DNA of 64,000 nucleotides from Wyeomyia smithii (taxonomy: Eukaryota > Arthropoda > Insecta > Diptera > Culicidae). The notes beneath the pieces are model-generated. The model had not been told where the DNA came from, made no database searches, and saw nothing but the letters and a program-made list of their open reading frames with translations. Shown in pieces: positions 1-9,960 of this stretch. The stretch spans positions 182,087,825 to 182,151,824 of the forward strand of contig NC_073696.1 of the NCBI RefSeq assembly GCF_029784165.1, written 5' to 3'. The first letter of the stretch is position 1. Each line of letters starts with the position of its first letter. The position numbers and the translations under genes are program-made.

Positions 1-915
1 CGTAACCGTGATGTTTATTTTCTCTATGTGGGCTCATCACTGTGACCAGAGACATTTGATTTATTGTGATATTGCCCAGGTGTTTTCTGTACTCCGCACT
101 TAATATTATAATTGGCAGTATCACTATCGAAGTAAATGATACGCTTGTTATTCTTATCCGTGCTTGTGTGTAAATATTATTACCCTTTTCATTTCAAGCT
201 TACTGCTCTAGTATACCCTCTGGATATAGTATAGCCTCTGGACATCCTACCAATGTCGCCTAATTCCAACACCCTCGAGTGAGACTACACGTAACGTTCC
301 TCCCTGTTTAGGTGATTTCTAAGATTTCTATATAAATTTTTCTAATAGGAACTTTATTATGTCAAGAGGAAGGAATCTTATCGAAACCTCGTTCCCGGTG
401 CCAATATCGCCAATTACAATTCCCTGGAGAGGATAAATATTCCTGAGATCAGTTTTATTACAAGACGGACTTATTTTGTCAAGAGGAAGGAGTCTTATCG
501 AAACATCGTTCCTCTTACCGCGTCACAATCACAATTCTCTGAAGAGGCACTCAATGCTTCACCTCTGGTCAGTTTTGTTATAAGTAGGACTTATATTTTG
601 TCAAGAGGACGGAATCTTATCGAAACCTCGTTCCTCCAGCCAAGACCGCGCCATAATTACAACTCCCTGACGAGAGCTATTATAAGTTACTCAGACCAGT
701 TTTATTATAAGAGGGACTTATTTTTGTTAGGATTAAAGTCAGCAGGGGTACTATAGAATTCAGCTTGAGGGAAGGGTATATGTAGTGGAGAGCCTGAGAA
801 TAAACCCATGTTTAAGTCTTTTAGCAACCAAATGGCCTGATTCTACTAAGATTCGAACCCCCGATCACCCGCTTATCAAAGCGGACTCTGTAACCTTGCA
901 GCTATGAAACTCACC
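1..915 (-). repeat. tRNA-headed SINE-like retroposon, copy 1, cut by window edge
   Basis: The right end (about 835-915) reads on the minus strand as a tRNA-like head with a B-box (GGGTTCGAATC) and the phrase 'gcggactctgtaac' on the plus strand. The same head and the same body occur at 38829-39316 and 44822-45226, which establishes a dispersed family. The left end continues past base 1. This copy is longer than the others because its body carries a tandem array at 361-716. It is not a functional tRNA because the acceptor stem does not pair and the sequence runs into the repeat body. Confidence 0.75.
361..716. repeat. Three tandem units of about 120 bp inside the SINE
   Basis: Units start at 361, 478 and 600, each opening with GTCAAGAGGAAGGAATCTTA or a near match, followed by 'tcgaaac(c/a)tcgttcc' and ending in a 'cagtttt(a/g)tta..ag...gactta' block. 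The periods are 117 and 122. The two other SINE copies carry only one such unit, so the array is an expansion inside this copy or subfamily. Confidence 0.8.
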
Positions 916-1037
916 AACTGTAATATTAAACATGTATTACTCGGTCCACATTGATCTTAAATATATGCAGATTAATTAATTTTATGTAACACGAATTCAA
1001 CATTTTTTAAATTTCCGTGCCTGTAAATAGTCCAAAA

Positions 1038-1230
1038 GGACGCTTAAGCAAAACCTATTGTCTAAAAGGCGCGCTCGAAAGTTGTACGAGAAGGTTCTGA
1101 CGAAGTACAAAGGATGCTTGGTTATGGACGTACGTGAAGATGGATTTTGGACAGCTTCCGAAACGAAATTTTATTTCACCACAGCAGAAAGTGATGTCCC
1201 CACCAGGTTCATTTATTAAAATATTATTGG
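1038..1230 (+). pseudogene. Tc1/mariner transposase fragment
   Basis: Read in two frames, this stretch gives LVMD followed by TYVKMDFGQLPKRNF, which resembles the block after the first catalytic Asp of Tc1/mariner transposases (compare QDDETYAKADFKQFPGQ in the copy near 22.4 kb). The frame changes at least twice and no flanking transposase remains. It is a short degenerate relic with no coding capacity. Confidence 0.55.
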
Positions 1231-2461
1231 TGGTTTCTCTTTTTTTATTTATTTTACTAAATTGAGCCCTAGGCAAAATTTTTTCGAACTTTGCCATATT
1301 TTTTTATTACAATATTATATTAATATAAAATTTTTCCTTTAACTTCGACAGCTAGGCCAAAAACATCGTTAGCAAACATTAAAAAACATTCGGCAACTCA
1401 AATTAAAAGAAAAGAAATTAAATTGAATTTCAATCGAAAATTGACAAATTTTAACATTACAAATGCTTGTTACGAGGAAGATTATTGGAAGAATTACACA
1501 TCAGCTTACACACAGGCACTATCATTCACACACGGACACACATATCCACAAATGTTACACATTTACAAACGCACATACACATACATACACACATACAACA
1601 CATATTCAACAGACAAAAACACATGTTTCTGATAAAGTGGTGTCGAATTGCTAGCAAAAAAGCAATCTGCCGTTTTGGCCAACTGTATGGGTCAAATATT
1701 CCCATACGAAAGATCTGCAGAGTAATAAAATTCGTACGTATGGCCAATTCTTACTCACAAATATACATTCTGCGAGTCCAAAATGTTTAAAAATAATACT
1801 CCGAGGAAGATTTCTGTACTGTATTCAATATTAGATGTAGCGCTTGAACGCTGCATAATTGACAACATTGTAAATATAAACATATCGTTTTACAATGTAA
1901 ATAAAGCATAATTTTGAACGTAAGATCCTATACATTGATTTTGCCTTGCGCAATCCAGTACCGGGTGTTGCGTGAATTCTCATGAAATGACAATAGCGGA
2001 TGTAATGTGGGTGTCAAATTGAGTCAACGTGTAACACGGTCGCGAAATAAAAAACAATAACGATGATTATGAAGATACAGTGGTTGAATTTAACTACACT
2101 TATTGGCGAGTCTACTATCGCCAGATTGAACCCTTGATATAAGATGTTAATGGCCGTGATTTTCATTTTAATAGCAGCGTCATTTAACATGAGTGGTGCG
2201 TGTAACATGTAGGTGGTAACAACATTGCAAAACGAAAAAAAAACTGTACGATACGACGATCCTGGTGTACACGGAAACTAATCAAAATGTTATCAGCAAA
2301 ATGTTAACATAATAGAATCAATTTGGTTATATGGAGGAATGTGTGACAGCGGGAAACGACAGAAATACATAAACATGAAAGGAAACAACTAAATAATCAT
2401 ACAAAACTAAAGAAACAATGATACATAATAATGATGCATGGATGATGAAAAACAAAAATAC
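1231..2461. other. Intronic stretch without a recognised gene
   Basis: AT-rich. A CA/ACAC-rich simple stretch lies at about 1495-1625 and produces short His/Thr-rich open frames that are not genes. The remainder shows no splice-flanked coding block and no repeat that I can match elsewhere in the window. It lies downstream of the last visible sdt exon, so it is the next sdt intron. Confidence 0.5.
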
Positions 2462-3024
2462 CTCGTTTCGCATTGGTGCTTGTGGTTGCGGTTTTGGTTT
2501 ATCGATAGATTCGTCGGATGAGGATGATTCTTTCTTTTTGACAACTTCTTTTAAGATCAATGATTTTGGCGGTGGATAGCGGGGCGGTGCTTTAATTACT
2601 TCAACAAAACTATCCGGAACGTCTACTGGAAGCTCGCGATGCGGACCGATATCGTACTCGGGTGGGCCCAGGTCACCCGACGAGGAGCTCCTTGTACTGA
2701 GTGAACCTCTTGAGTGTTTCAGATAGTTGATCGAGTCGAAGCCGATCGATTCGCTGGCAGAACCGAGCGAGGACGGTCCTTTGCTGGAATTTTTCTTACA
2801 AAATTCATTGCTACTATCCAGCGATGACGAATTTTTGTCGCTATAGCCATCAAGAGGTTCCAGCTCCAAGGAGACACCTCCGTTTACATGTTTCGGTACT
2901 TGTGGCATTGCATTGGACACATGATTTACCTGTGTTGTGCTGCGCGGTGGTGGGTATCGTGGTGGTGTTTTGTTGCGAGCTATAAATGATTCAGGTACAT
3001 CAACTGCCATCTCCCGATGTGGTC
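2462..3024 (-). CDS. sdt: stardust exon with two Par-6-binding modules
   Basis: The exon has 563 nt: an AG acceptor at 3026-3025, two bases completing a Gly codon, 187 codons, and a GAG|GTATTT donor at 2461. It opens with PHREMAVDVPESF, the internal Par-6 PDZ ligand known from Pals1/Stardust proteins, followed by TPPRYPPP. About 125 codons later a second module reads PHRELPVDVPDSF and then APPRYPPPK. Between them is a Ser-rich linker. In flies and mammals this region of Stardust/Pals1 docks Par-6 and aPKC onto the Crumbs complex at the apical membrane. The continuation past 2461 on this strand is intron. The L27, PDZ, SH3 and guanylate-kinase domains would be encoded further left, outside the window. 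Family assignment is strong; orthology to fly sdt is inferred from motif and context. Confidence 0.92.
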
Positions 3025-3094
3025 CTAAAATAGAGGTTGAAAAATTTTAATGAGCACACGACATTTTTTGTTAACGTATTGAATTGCTATTCAC

Positions 3095-3225
3095 CATTAT
3101 CTTGATTAGCTGAAATCATATTGTACATCTCGAAGTCCTCCTGATAGTCATCAATAGGCAGGCTAGGTTTCAGTGTATCATCCCCACCCAACACAACGAT
3201 GCTGGAGCCAGACCGTCGGAGGGAC
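3095..3225 (-). CDS. sdt: stardust internal exon, 131 nt
   Basis: A pyrimidine-rich tract and CCCGCAG acceptor end at 3226, and a donor (AATG|GTGAAT) follows 3095. The exon supplies one base to finish an Arg codon, then 43 codons (SLRRSGSSIVVLGGDDTLK, then PSLPIDDYQEDFEMYNMISA and NQDN), then one base. Its last G joins the GA of the next exon to make Gly, giving NQDNGPHREMAV across the junction with exon 2462-3024. The intron between the two is only 70 nt. The first base is matched by the CG end of exon 37053-37174, 33.8 kb upstream. No domain is recognised; it is part of the disordered N-terminal region, with an acidic DDYQEDFE patch. Confidence 0.88.
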
Positions 3226-3839
3226 CTGCGGGTAAAACAACGGACAAAAGAGCGGTGTTAATTGCTTGCATTCCTGTAACTAACTGCAGCGGAAAACAAA
3301 CGCCGCAGTATGATTTACATTTTTCATCTAAAGTTTTGTTGTGTATGCAAATACAGATCGCTAGAGCCGACACAGTTGTGCGAGAGCTTGTACGTGTAGT
3401 TGCAGCGGGTTGGGTGTCTAGTCGAGCCAGTGTTCGCTGATTTGTACGGTTAGTACATGGCTGATAAGTCTCTGTTTAGCTGAGCCCGACAGAGTAACAA
3501 ATATCTACGACAGATCTCAATTACACGCGAAACATAAATAATATCAGCCGAGCTGGGCGTTTTATGCTGTCATCGTCACGTCATTCAGTTGTGTTGCATA
3601 CATTTCGTATGTCTTGTGCTGCGAGTGAGGATAATGAATGGGTTTACAGCAATGTTATGGTCAATATGATTTGGATGAGTTTGAGTTTCAAAGTGTTGAC
3701 GTAATAATACTAGTATTTTTGAAATTTAATGTTTTGTTAATCCCAAACTGTCCCCTGTTACATATAGAAAACCCAAATGTTGTTTCTATTGTAGGTACTA
3801 AATATATTTTCCCGTGGTTTCTAGAGATACCGGCAGGTT
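3226..3839. other. Intron sequence, nothing recognised
   Basis: Balanced composition near the exon, then AT-rich. Short open frames at 3255-3440 and 3638-3973 lack splice context and any family resemblance. The second overlaps the antisense of the RNase H relic. Confidence 0.4.
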
Positions 3840-4440
3840 CTACGTGTCCCTTATCAAAGATACACAATCTGTGCTGTGTGATACTCGGCATTCGCAAAAC
3901 AGGTGTTCCGAGGTTTCGCTTTCAATACCGCAAAGGCGACATGTATCACCATCAAGTTTGTCTAGTTTCTTGAGATGATACTTAGGCGGGTGGTGCCCTG
4001 TGAGTAGACCTGTGAATGTCTTCTCGCGATTTGGGTCTAAAAATTTATTCGATTTTAATAATCTACTTATGATATCGCGTCGCTCCTTACTATTCTCCGA
4101 GTTCAGCGCACTGAGACTCTTCTGGGCCAAAAAAGTTAGTGGATGACCCTTGTCTAGCTGGTAAACCTTTCTTCTCGTTTCATTCGATTTCACAGTGACC
4201 CAGTACAAATTAACCTGTTTTTTCTTAACCAGCTGTCGGAGCGATAGGAATGAAAGGATACATTCCCATCCTGGTTTAGATTGGCCACAAACAGGAGAAT
4301 TCAGGGCTTGAATTGCTGCCTGACTACCACAAAAATGCAAATAGTTGCGTGTCGGTAATTTTTGGTCTAGATAGATTATTCGCGCACTCTATTATCGCTT
4401 GTATTTTCGTCTGTAATGCTTCCTAAATTCTAGGCCCACC
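3840..4440 (-). pseudogene. RNase H domain relic of a non-LTR retrotransposon
   Basis: On the minus strand the frame around 4350-4440 gives QTKIQAIIECARI, matching the RNase H stretch with its conserved Glu. It is followed by GSQAAIQALNSPV, the 'D/GSQAAI.AL' block. A downstream part has GHHPPKYHLKKL and then CRLCGIESETSEHLFCEC, a Cys/His zinc-knuckle-like tail. This order is typical of the C-terminus of RNase H-bearing Jockey/LOA/R1-type LINEs. No reverse transcriptase remains beside it, and the 'D' of the DSQAA block is Gly here, so the enzyme would be inactive. The longest open part spans 3840-4340. Confidence 0.75.
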
Positions 4441-4599
4441 TTGTTCCCAACTTTCTTGTTCTGTCTATAATATTTTGCAGGAAATTTCGAAGCGTGGTTT
4501 CATTTCCACCCAATTTTTTTTTGTCCTTTATAAAAATATTCATTTGGAAATCTTTCAACATTCTTAGATTTTTTTTTCATTCTCGCTTATTTTCTGTCG

Positions 4600-4870
4600 G
4601 TCTAGTTCCGCCACAGACGTCCAGGAGGCGACTCCACCCAGGGCCCTAACATACGACCCGTTGATTAACGGACGGGCGCCAACGGCTTTACTTTCCTATG
4701 CGCTGAAAGGCGAGGTCAGAGATTTTTCGCCTCAGAAAATCTCGCGGGGTCGGCTAGGGTTGAATCTAGACCAGTTGGGTTGGTTGTGAGTGGATCACGC
4801 CACCCCACGATGACGATTCAGCCTGAGAGCGCTTTTTCCTTTTTTAGTCAAATCACCTGATGGGAGGAAG
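4600..4870 (-). repeat. Second type of tRNA-like SINE relic
   Basis: GC-rich block in AT-rich surroundings, running from 'ttccgccacagacgtcc' to about 4870. On the minus strand it contains a B-box-like GGTCTAGATTCAACCC near 4758-4775. I recognise the general organisation as a tRNA-related SINE, but there is no second copy in the window to confirm its limits. Confidence 0.45.
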
Positions 4871-4960
4871 ATGTCCACAAAGCGATGCCTAGGCCAATTT
4901 TTTGATTCACTAAGTTTAGCTGAGTGGCTATTTCAGTCTTTGTTATGTAATTGGATGTAC

Positions 4961-5256
4961 ATTAGGGTGTCCCAAAAAAATCGATGTTGAAAAAGTCAAG
5001 TAGCTCAACCCTAAATTGAAAGATAATGTTATTTATAGCATTTGTGTAGGGCATTTCGACTTTCTAAAAAATTGTTTTCAGGTTGCCCAAACGTGATTTA
5101 TAAAAAAATGACTTTTTAAAGCTGCAAACCCACTCTTTTGCACTTTTTTCTATTCTGTTCGATTCCTAAATTTTTCCATATATTTTTTTATTTTTGTGGG
5201 GTTGTTTTTTACCATTTTGCATGGTTCAGTTCAACATTGCATTCAGTTTTTTGACT
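4961..5256 (+). repeat. MITE family A, copy truncated at its right end
   Basis: Begins ATTAGGGTGTCCCAAAAAAA and runs nearly identical to 46243-46540 for about 295 bp, then homology stops at 5256 before the right terminal repeat. The complete copy at 46243-46580 gives the element's structure. Confidence 0.8.
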
Positions 5257-6290
5257 CCCAGAGCCCATTAAACATCACAAAAAAAAATTAATTTTTCTAA
5301 TAATTTTTTGATAAAACTTGAAGTGTTATACATACAAAAAAATTTTGGATCAAGAACTGAAATTTTCATTGCAAAGCGGGATTCACGACGAAAATTACAT
5401 GAAAGAAAATACTTGATATCGGGATTATCTTGGAGCTGAGATATCGGCATTTTTCTATGTGATGAAAAACTTTGCATTTTAAAAAATATGTTAAATAACT
5501 GTTTTATTTTGAAAGATAAACTAGGAGAAAGGCAAAAATAACAATGTTCAGAAAACAAATGCATTTTTGAATGGGTGATAACTTAGTAGAAGGTTTAAAA
5601 GTTCGGAAAAATCTGCGAAAAAAGTTAGAACGAAAATTGTGATTTATAGTGCCTTCTAATAGAAAACTCAATGTTGCTCGTAAAATCAGAACCCCCTTCC
5701 TTCGAATTATGATCAATTGTAATAAAGGTGTATAAAATTCATTTTTGCGATACGCTTCATTATTCCTCGGGACTTCTTTCGTCACCACCGTCAAGTCGAA
5801 TGACAATGTTAGTAAATATTGCATGCACTTTGAAAAGAGATCTGCCACCTGTGACATATGAAACCCATGGCTTCTTATCCTTCTCTCTCTCTCTCTCTCT
5901 GAGTTTCTATAGTGAATAGATCATTGTGAAAAAAATAACCTTACTTTTTGGGCTGTTCTGGGAGATTTGTTTAGAAGGTGTTAGATTTTATTCCATTCAT
6001 CGTTTAGTCAGTTTATCCCGTTGGAAGTGAAAACAATTAATTAAAAACCCCAATTTTTTTTTTATATGTACACAAACCATCCTGAACTATCAAATCCATT
6101 ATCTTCGTTTTTTATGTCGTCATCGTGCAATGATCTATGAAATAGGTACTTTGTGTTTGCAGGTGTAATTATCTCACGTAGAATGTTGTAAATGTATACA
6201 ATGTTTCCAGATTTTGCGAGGGTATATTATATTAAGTGACAGTTCATAGAATTTTGTTAACAAAATGTTAGATTTTTTTATTTATCGATT
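5257..6290. other. AT-rich intron sequence with a CT microsatellite
   Basis: No coding evidence. A (CT) tract lies at about 5881-5900. Open frames at 5268-5564 and 5504-5857 (minus) are Phe/Leu/Lys-rich and lack splice context, so I regard them as chance. Confidence 0.4.
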
Positions 6291-6475
6291 AGTCTCCTAG
6301 CTGGTCTCGAGGTACGATGCTGACTTAACAAGCCAGTCGTCGTAGGTACGAGTCGCGCCTCGGGAGAGACTGTTAGTGTCAGTGGGATCGTAGCGCTAGC
6401 CCCGCAATTATCCTGTACATTTAACAGTTGGCTGCAAAGTCTGTGTTAAATGAACAGAAGGTCGAGTTCCGAATC
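6291..6475 (+). repeat. tRNA-derived SINE family C, copy 1
   Basis: Contains A-box-like TGGTCTCGAGGTACGATG and a B-box-like GGTACGAGTC (normally GTTCGAATC). The body ends 'gtcgagttccgaatc'. The same sequence occurs at 51101-51298 and, in minus orientation, at 33972-34100. Homology to the 51.1 kb copy stops exactly at 6475, where RTE-like LINE coding sequence begins. Confidence 0.8.
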
Positions 6476-7321
6476 AGCGGAAGGAGTTGCTGCAGAGTAC
6501 ACTCGGAAAGTTGATAGACGGATCGGTGAACCAACTGAAGTGGACCTGAACGAGCAGTGGAAGCACATCCATGATGCGGTCAGCGAAACAGCGCGAGAAG
6601 TGATAGGCATGACAACGGGAACCACGCGTAGTGGGTGGTTCAATGCTGAGTGCTTAGAGCTGACGGAGGAGAAGAACCGAGCCTACGCCAACACGTTAGT
6701 AGCAGCTAATCGTGTAACGCGTCAGATGCGGGAGAAATACCGGGAGGCAAGAGCTGCCGAAAAGAGGCTTCATCGCCGTATGAAACGTGAGCACTACGAT
6801 CGCGTCCTCGCGGAGGCGGAGAATTGCTTCACAAGGCACGACACGAGGAGCTTCTATGGAACGATCAACGGAATCAGGAACCGGACTGTGCCAGTACCTG
6901 CCATGTGCAATGACAGGGAGGGGAACCTGATTACCGATAAATCGCAGGTGGCCAGGCGTTGGAAGCAACATTTTGAAGTGGTGTTGAACGGTGAGGAAGG
7001 TAGGAGAGTCGTCGAAGGGAACAGGATAGAAATTGGGGAGAACGGACAAGCTGTGGACCCACCAACATTGGACGAGGTGAAGAATGCTTGCAAAGAGCTA
7101 AAGAACCACAAAACCGCTGGGAAGGACGGCTAAGTGGCCGAGCTTTTCAAAGTTGGGAGCGAGCGGCTGTGTAGTGCAATTCACCAAATTATCCCAAGGG
7201 TATGGTCTGAGGAACAACTACCTACGGACTGGTTGGAAGGACTCATATGCCCTATCTACAAGAAGGGACATAGGCTCGACTGTAGTAATTATAGAGGCAT
7301 AACCCTCCTCAATTCCGCTTA
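6476..7321 (+). pseudogene. LINE reverse transcriptase, N-terminal part
   Basis: An open frame carries the linker (many Arg/Glu, helical) and the start of the RT domain, KNHKTAGKDG, where TAA at 7132 replaces the next residue. The same frame continues with VAELFKVGSERL, DWLEGLICPIYKKGH and NYRGITLLNSA, classic fingers motifs of LINE RT, and ends at TAG 7321. These are two point nonsense mutations and not splice sites. Confidence 0.85.
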
Positions 7322-8563
7322 GAAAATTCTCTCCGTATCCTGTTCCAGCGACTGAGGCCGCTGTAGGAAGCCTTTGTTGGAGAATACCAATGCGGTTTTC
7401 GAGTGGGGCGATCTACAACGTACCAGATGTTCACCTTGAGACAGGTTCTCGACAAGTTTCGAGAACACAACTTGCAGACGCATCATCTGTTTATTGACTT
7501 TAAGGCTGCGTACGAGACAGTGAAACGCAACGAGCTTTGACGAATAATGCTAGAACATGGTTTCCCAACAAAACTAATTAAACTGTTACGTGAGACGCTT
7601 GACGGTTTCACATCATGCGTCAGGACAGCGAGCGAATTTTCGGACGCGTTTGTGACGTTGGATGGTCTGAAGCAAGGTGACGGGCTCTCGAGCTTGCTGT
7701 TCAACATATCTTTGGAAGGTGCAATACGAAGGGCAGGTGTGCAGAGGAGCGACACCATAATCACTAAGTCTCACATGCTTCTGGGCTTTGCGGACGACAT
7801 TGATTTAATTGGTGTTAACCGTAGAGCAGTTGAGGAGGCCTTTACGGCTCTCAAAAGGGAAGCTGCGAAAATTGGACTCACCATAAACACTGCCAAAACG
7901 AAGTACATGGTGGCTGGCAGAGAGCGTGGTAGTTCTACGGGTGTTGGTTCTGCGGAGGAGATGGATGGGGATACATTCGTAGTGGTCGACGAATTGGTTT
8001 ATCTTGGTACTCCCGTGACATGTGACAACGAGGTGAAGAGGCGGATTGCGGCAGCAAATAGGGCTTATTACGGATTGCGTAGCCAGTTTAGGTCCCGTAG
8101 CCTACAGATCCGTACGAAATTTGCGCTCTATAGGACTCTGATCCTCCCGGTGGCGCTCTACGGACATGAATCGTGGACGTGGAAGGAGGCCGATCGACGA
8201 GCGCTTGGGGTCTTCGAGCGTAGAATCCTGCGATCAATTCTCGGAGGCGAACTAGAGAACGTGTTGTGGTGCAGGCGCATGAATCACGAGCTGTACGAAG
8301 TACACAAACACGCTGATATTGTCAAGCTGATGAAACACGGCAGGTTACAGTGGGCTGGCCATGTAGCACGGATGGCGGATGAGCGACCGGCAAAGATAAT
8401 ATCTAGTAGAGAACCGGATAGAGGCCGACGCCTTCGAGGAAAACCGCGCACGCGCTGGGTGTGTGCTGTCGACGAGGATGCCAGAGCAGCGGGTGTAAGG
8501 GGAGACTGGAGAGTAGCAGCCCAAGACCGAGTTCTGTGGAGACGTATTCTGGATTCGGCATAG
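7322..8563 (+). pseudogene. LINE reverse transcriptase, palm and C-terminus
   Basis: From 7322 to 7546 the coding is recognisable but frame-shifted: the QCGF-like box and 'HHLFIDFKAAYETVKRNEL' equivalents are split over frames. From 7547 a 338-codon open frame has LKQGDGLSSLLFN (residues 41-53) and the catalytic box LGFADDID (Asp83 and Asp84). It then continues to KRRIAAANRAYYGLR, LPVALYGHESWTWKEADRR, RRMNHELYEVH and GRLQWAGHVARM. The order and spacing match the copy at 56.1-57.3 kb. The start at 7547 is only the first in-frame ATG, not a biological start. Confidence 0.88.
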
Positions 8564-8634
8564 GATCTTAATGATCTGTCGCCATAACAGTAAGTAAGTA
8601 AGTAGATATCTTATTTTAAAGAAAATTTACGAGA

Positions 8635-9666
8635 TCATTAGATTTACACAAACTCTTCAATTTTGAGAAAAAAATACATTTTGATAATATTTGCTGGATT
8701 TATTTTTCACTATAAATAAAACATTTTTGGCAGCCAACAGTGACTATACCGAACATTTTGAACATAACATTCAAACACATACGAACATACATTAAGACAA
8801 ATATATGACGCAAAATTTTTTCTTAGATTTGATTGTTCGATTTTCTATTTCAAATGTGACTTTTTTTCACAACTTTCAAACCGTGTTCAATCATTATAGT
8901 TCATCAGTTAACCTCCGTTCATCTGATAACAATATTGTTCAAATCGGTTGTGTAGTTTCTGAGATAATGAAGTTTCGTGACTTTTACATTTTGATACATT
9001 ACAGACGAAGTTAGAGTCCGATTACAAAGAAATTCAAAAGGGTATTATGAGGCAGGTAGACCTTTCATTTGACACTTAATTAGTGTAAATCGGTTCAACT
9101 ATCTCTGAGAAAAGTGAGTGAGTTTAAGTAGTCTTCGGAAAATGTTTCTTTTCATAGCTGGATTTCACGTTTTCAAACATAACAGGCAAAGTAATAGTCC
9201 GATTGCAAAAAAAAAAATAATAGGGTCTTATGGGAACCATGAGTGAGATTAAATAGTCTCCAAAACAGGTTTCTTTCCATAAATTTTGAACCACATGTCA
9301 AATCTTTATAAAATTCGAAAGTTAAGGGTTTTTAGGTAGCCCGTTCATTTAAAACCAATTTTGTTAAAATTGGTTGTGTAGTTTCCGAGATAATGATCCT
9401 TCGTGACTTTAACATGTTGTTAAATAACATGCAAACTGAAAATCCGATTACAATAAAATTTAATAGGGTTTTATGGGGCAGCTAGACTTTTCATTTGAGA
9501 ATAATAAATCGCGTGAGATTGATATGTTGCACATACAAACATACACACACATACAGAAAATACTCAGCTCGTTGAGCTGAGTCGAGTGATATATGCCATT
9601 CGGCCCTTTGGAGCACTTTGATACCTTCAGTTTTGCCAGTGATTGCTACACCTTTCTAGGAGAAAG
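8635..9666 (+). repeat. Long non-coding repeat family D, copy 1
   Basis: Starts 'agatttacacaaactcttc' and ends with a 'cctttctaggagaaagt' hairpin. The same order of blocks is found at 31396-32800. Internal diverged sub-repeats recur about every 150-200 bp, each with 'ccgattacaa', 'cagctagac(c/t)tttcatttga' and 'ggttgtgtagtttc(t/c)gagataatga'. There is a short ACACAC tract before the end. It has no coding capacity; the 69-codon frame at 8805-9014 is a by-product. Confidence 0.8.
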
Positions 9667-9714
9667 TGGTGTATTCAAAAAGTTATTTGAAGAAGTAAAC
9701 ACAGATATTGCCTT

Positions 9715-9960
9715 AGAGCCGAAACTGAAGAAATGAAAATAATAGCTCTTCGACGATTCCTGTAAATTTTAATTCGCCAGCAGTGATACTTTTCCAGAAA
9801 CTCAAATGAATTTTCCCGTAAGCCAACGTAGAAACGACGAACCCGGCGAGAAACTACTTTGGAGTCTCTTGACGTATTTCTACATTTACTAGGGGCATCA
9901 TAATTCACAGGAATGGTTAAAAAGCTGTAATCTTTTAATTTTGTCCAGACTTTTAAATGC
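9715..9960. repeat. Palindromic MITE family E, copy 1
   Basis: The left arm near 9725-9775 (ATAGCTCTTCGACGATTCCT) and the right arm near 9905-9950 (AGGAATGGTTAAAAAGCTGT) are inverted and diverged. The centre contains GACGAACCCGGCGAG, the reverse complement of the CTCGCCGGGTTCGTC core of the other copies at 15.0-15.7, 20.8 and 53.8 kb. Confidence 0.75.

Larger units (their letters stand above)
6476..8612 (+). mobile_element. 5'-truncated RTE-like LINE, copy 1
   Basis: The endonuclease is missing; the sequence starts in the linker before the reverse transcriptase. Coding is interrupted by TAA at 7132, TAG at 7321 and a frame-disturbed stretch to about 7546. The 3' end is a short (GTAA)n tail at about 8589-8605, typical of RTE-like LINEs that end in a simple repeat instead of poly(A). 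The C-terminal part carries GRLQWAGHVARM, common in arthropod endonuclease/reverse-transcriptase LINEs. Exact clade is not settled from sequence inspection. Confidence 0.85.

Noticed and set aside
838..915. tRNA gene on the minus strand
   Set aside because: The A/B-box-like text belongs to the SINE head; no complete cloverleaf, and the same text recurs in two other SINE copies.
1423..1790. Overlapping His/Thr-rich open frames
   Set aside because: They follow from an ACAC-rich simple sequence; frames are open on both strands at once.
3170..3373. 67-codon minus frame over the 131-nt sdt exon
   Set aside because: It is an alternative frame of the exon; the splice phase requires the other frame, which joins correctly on both sides.
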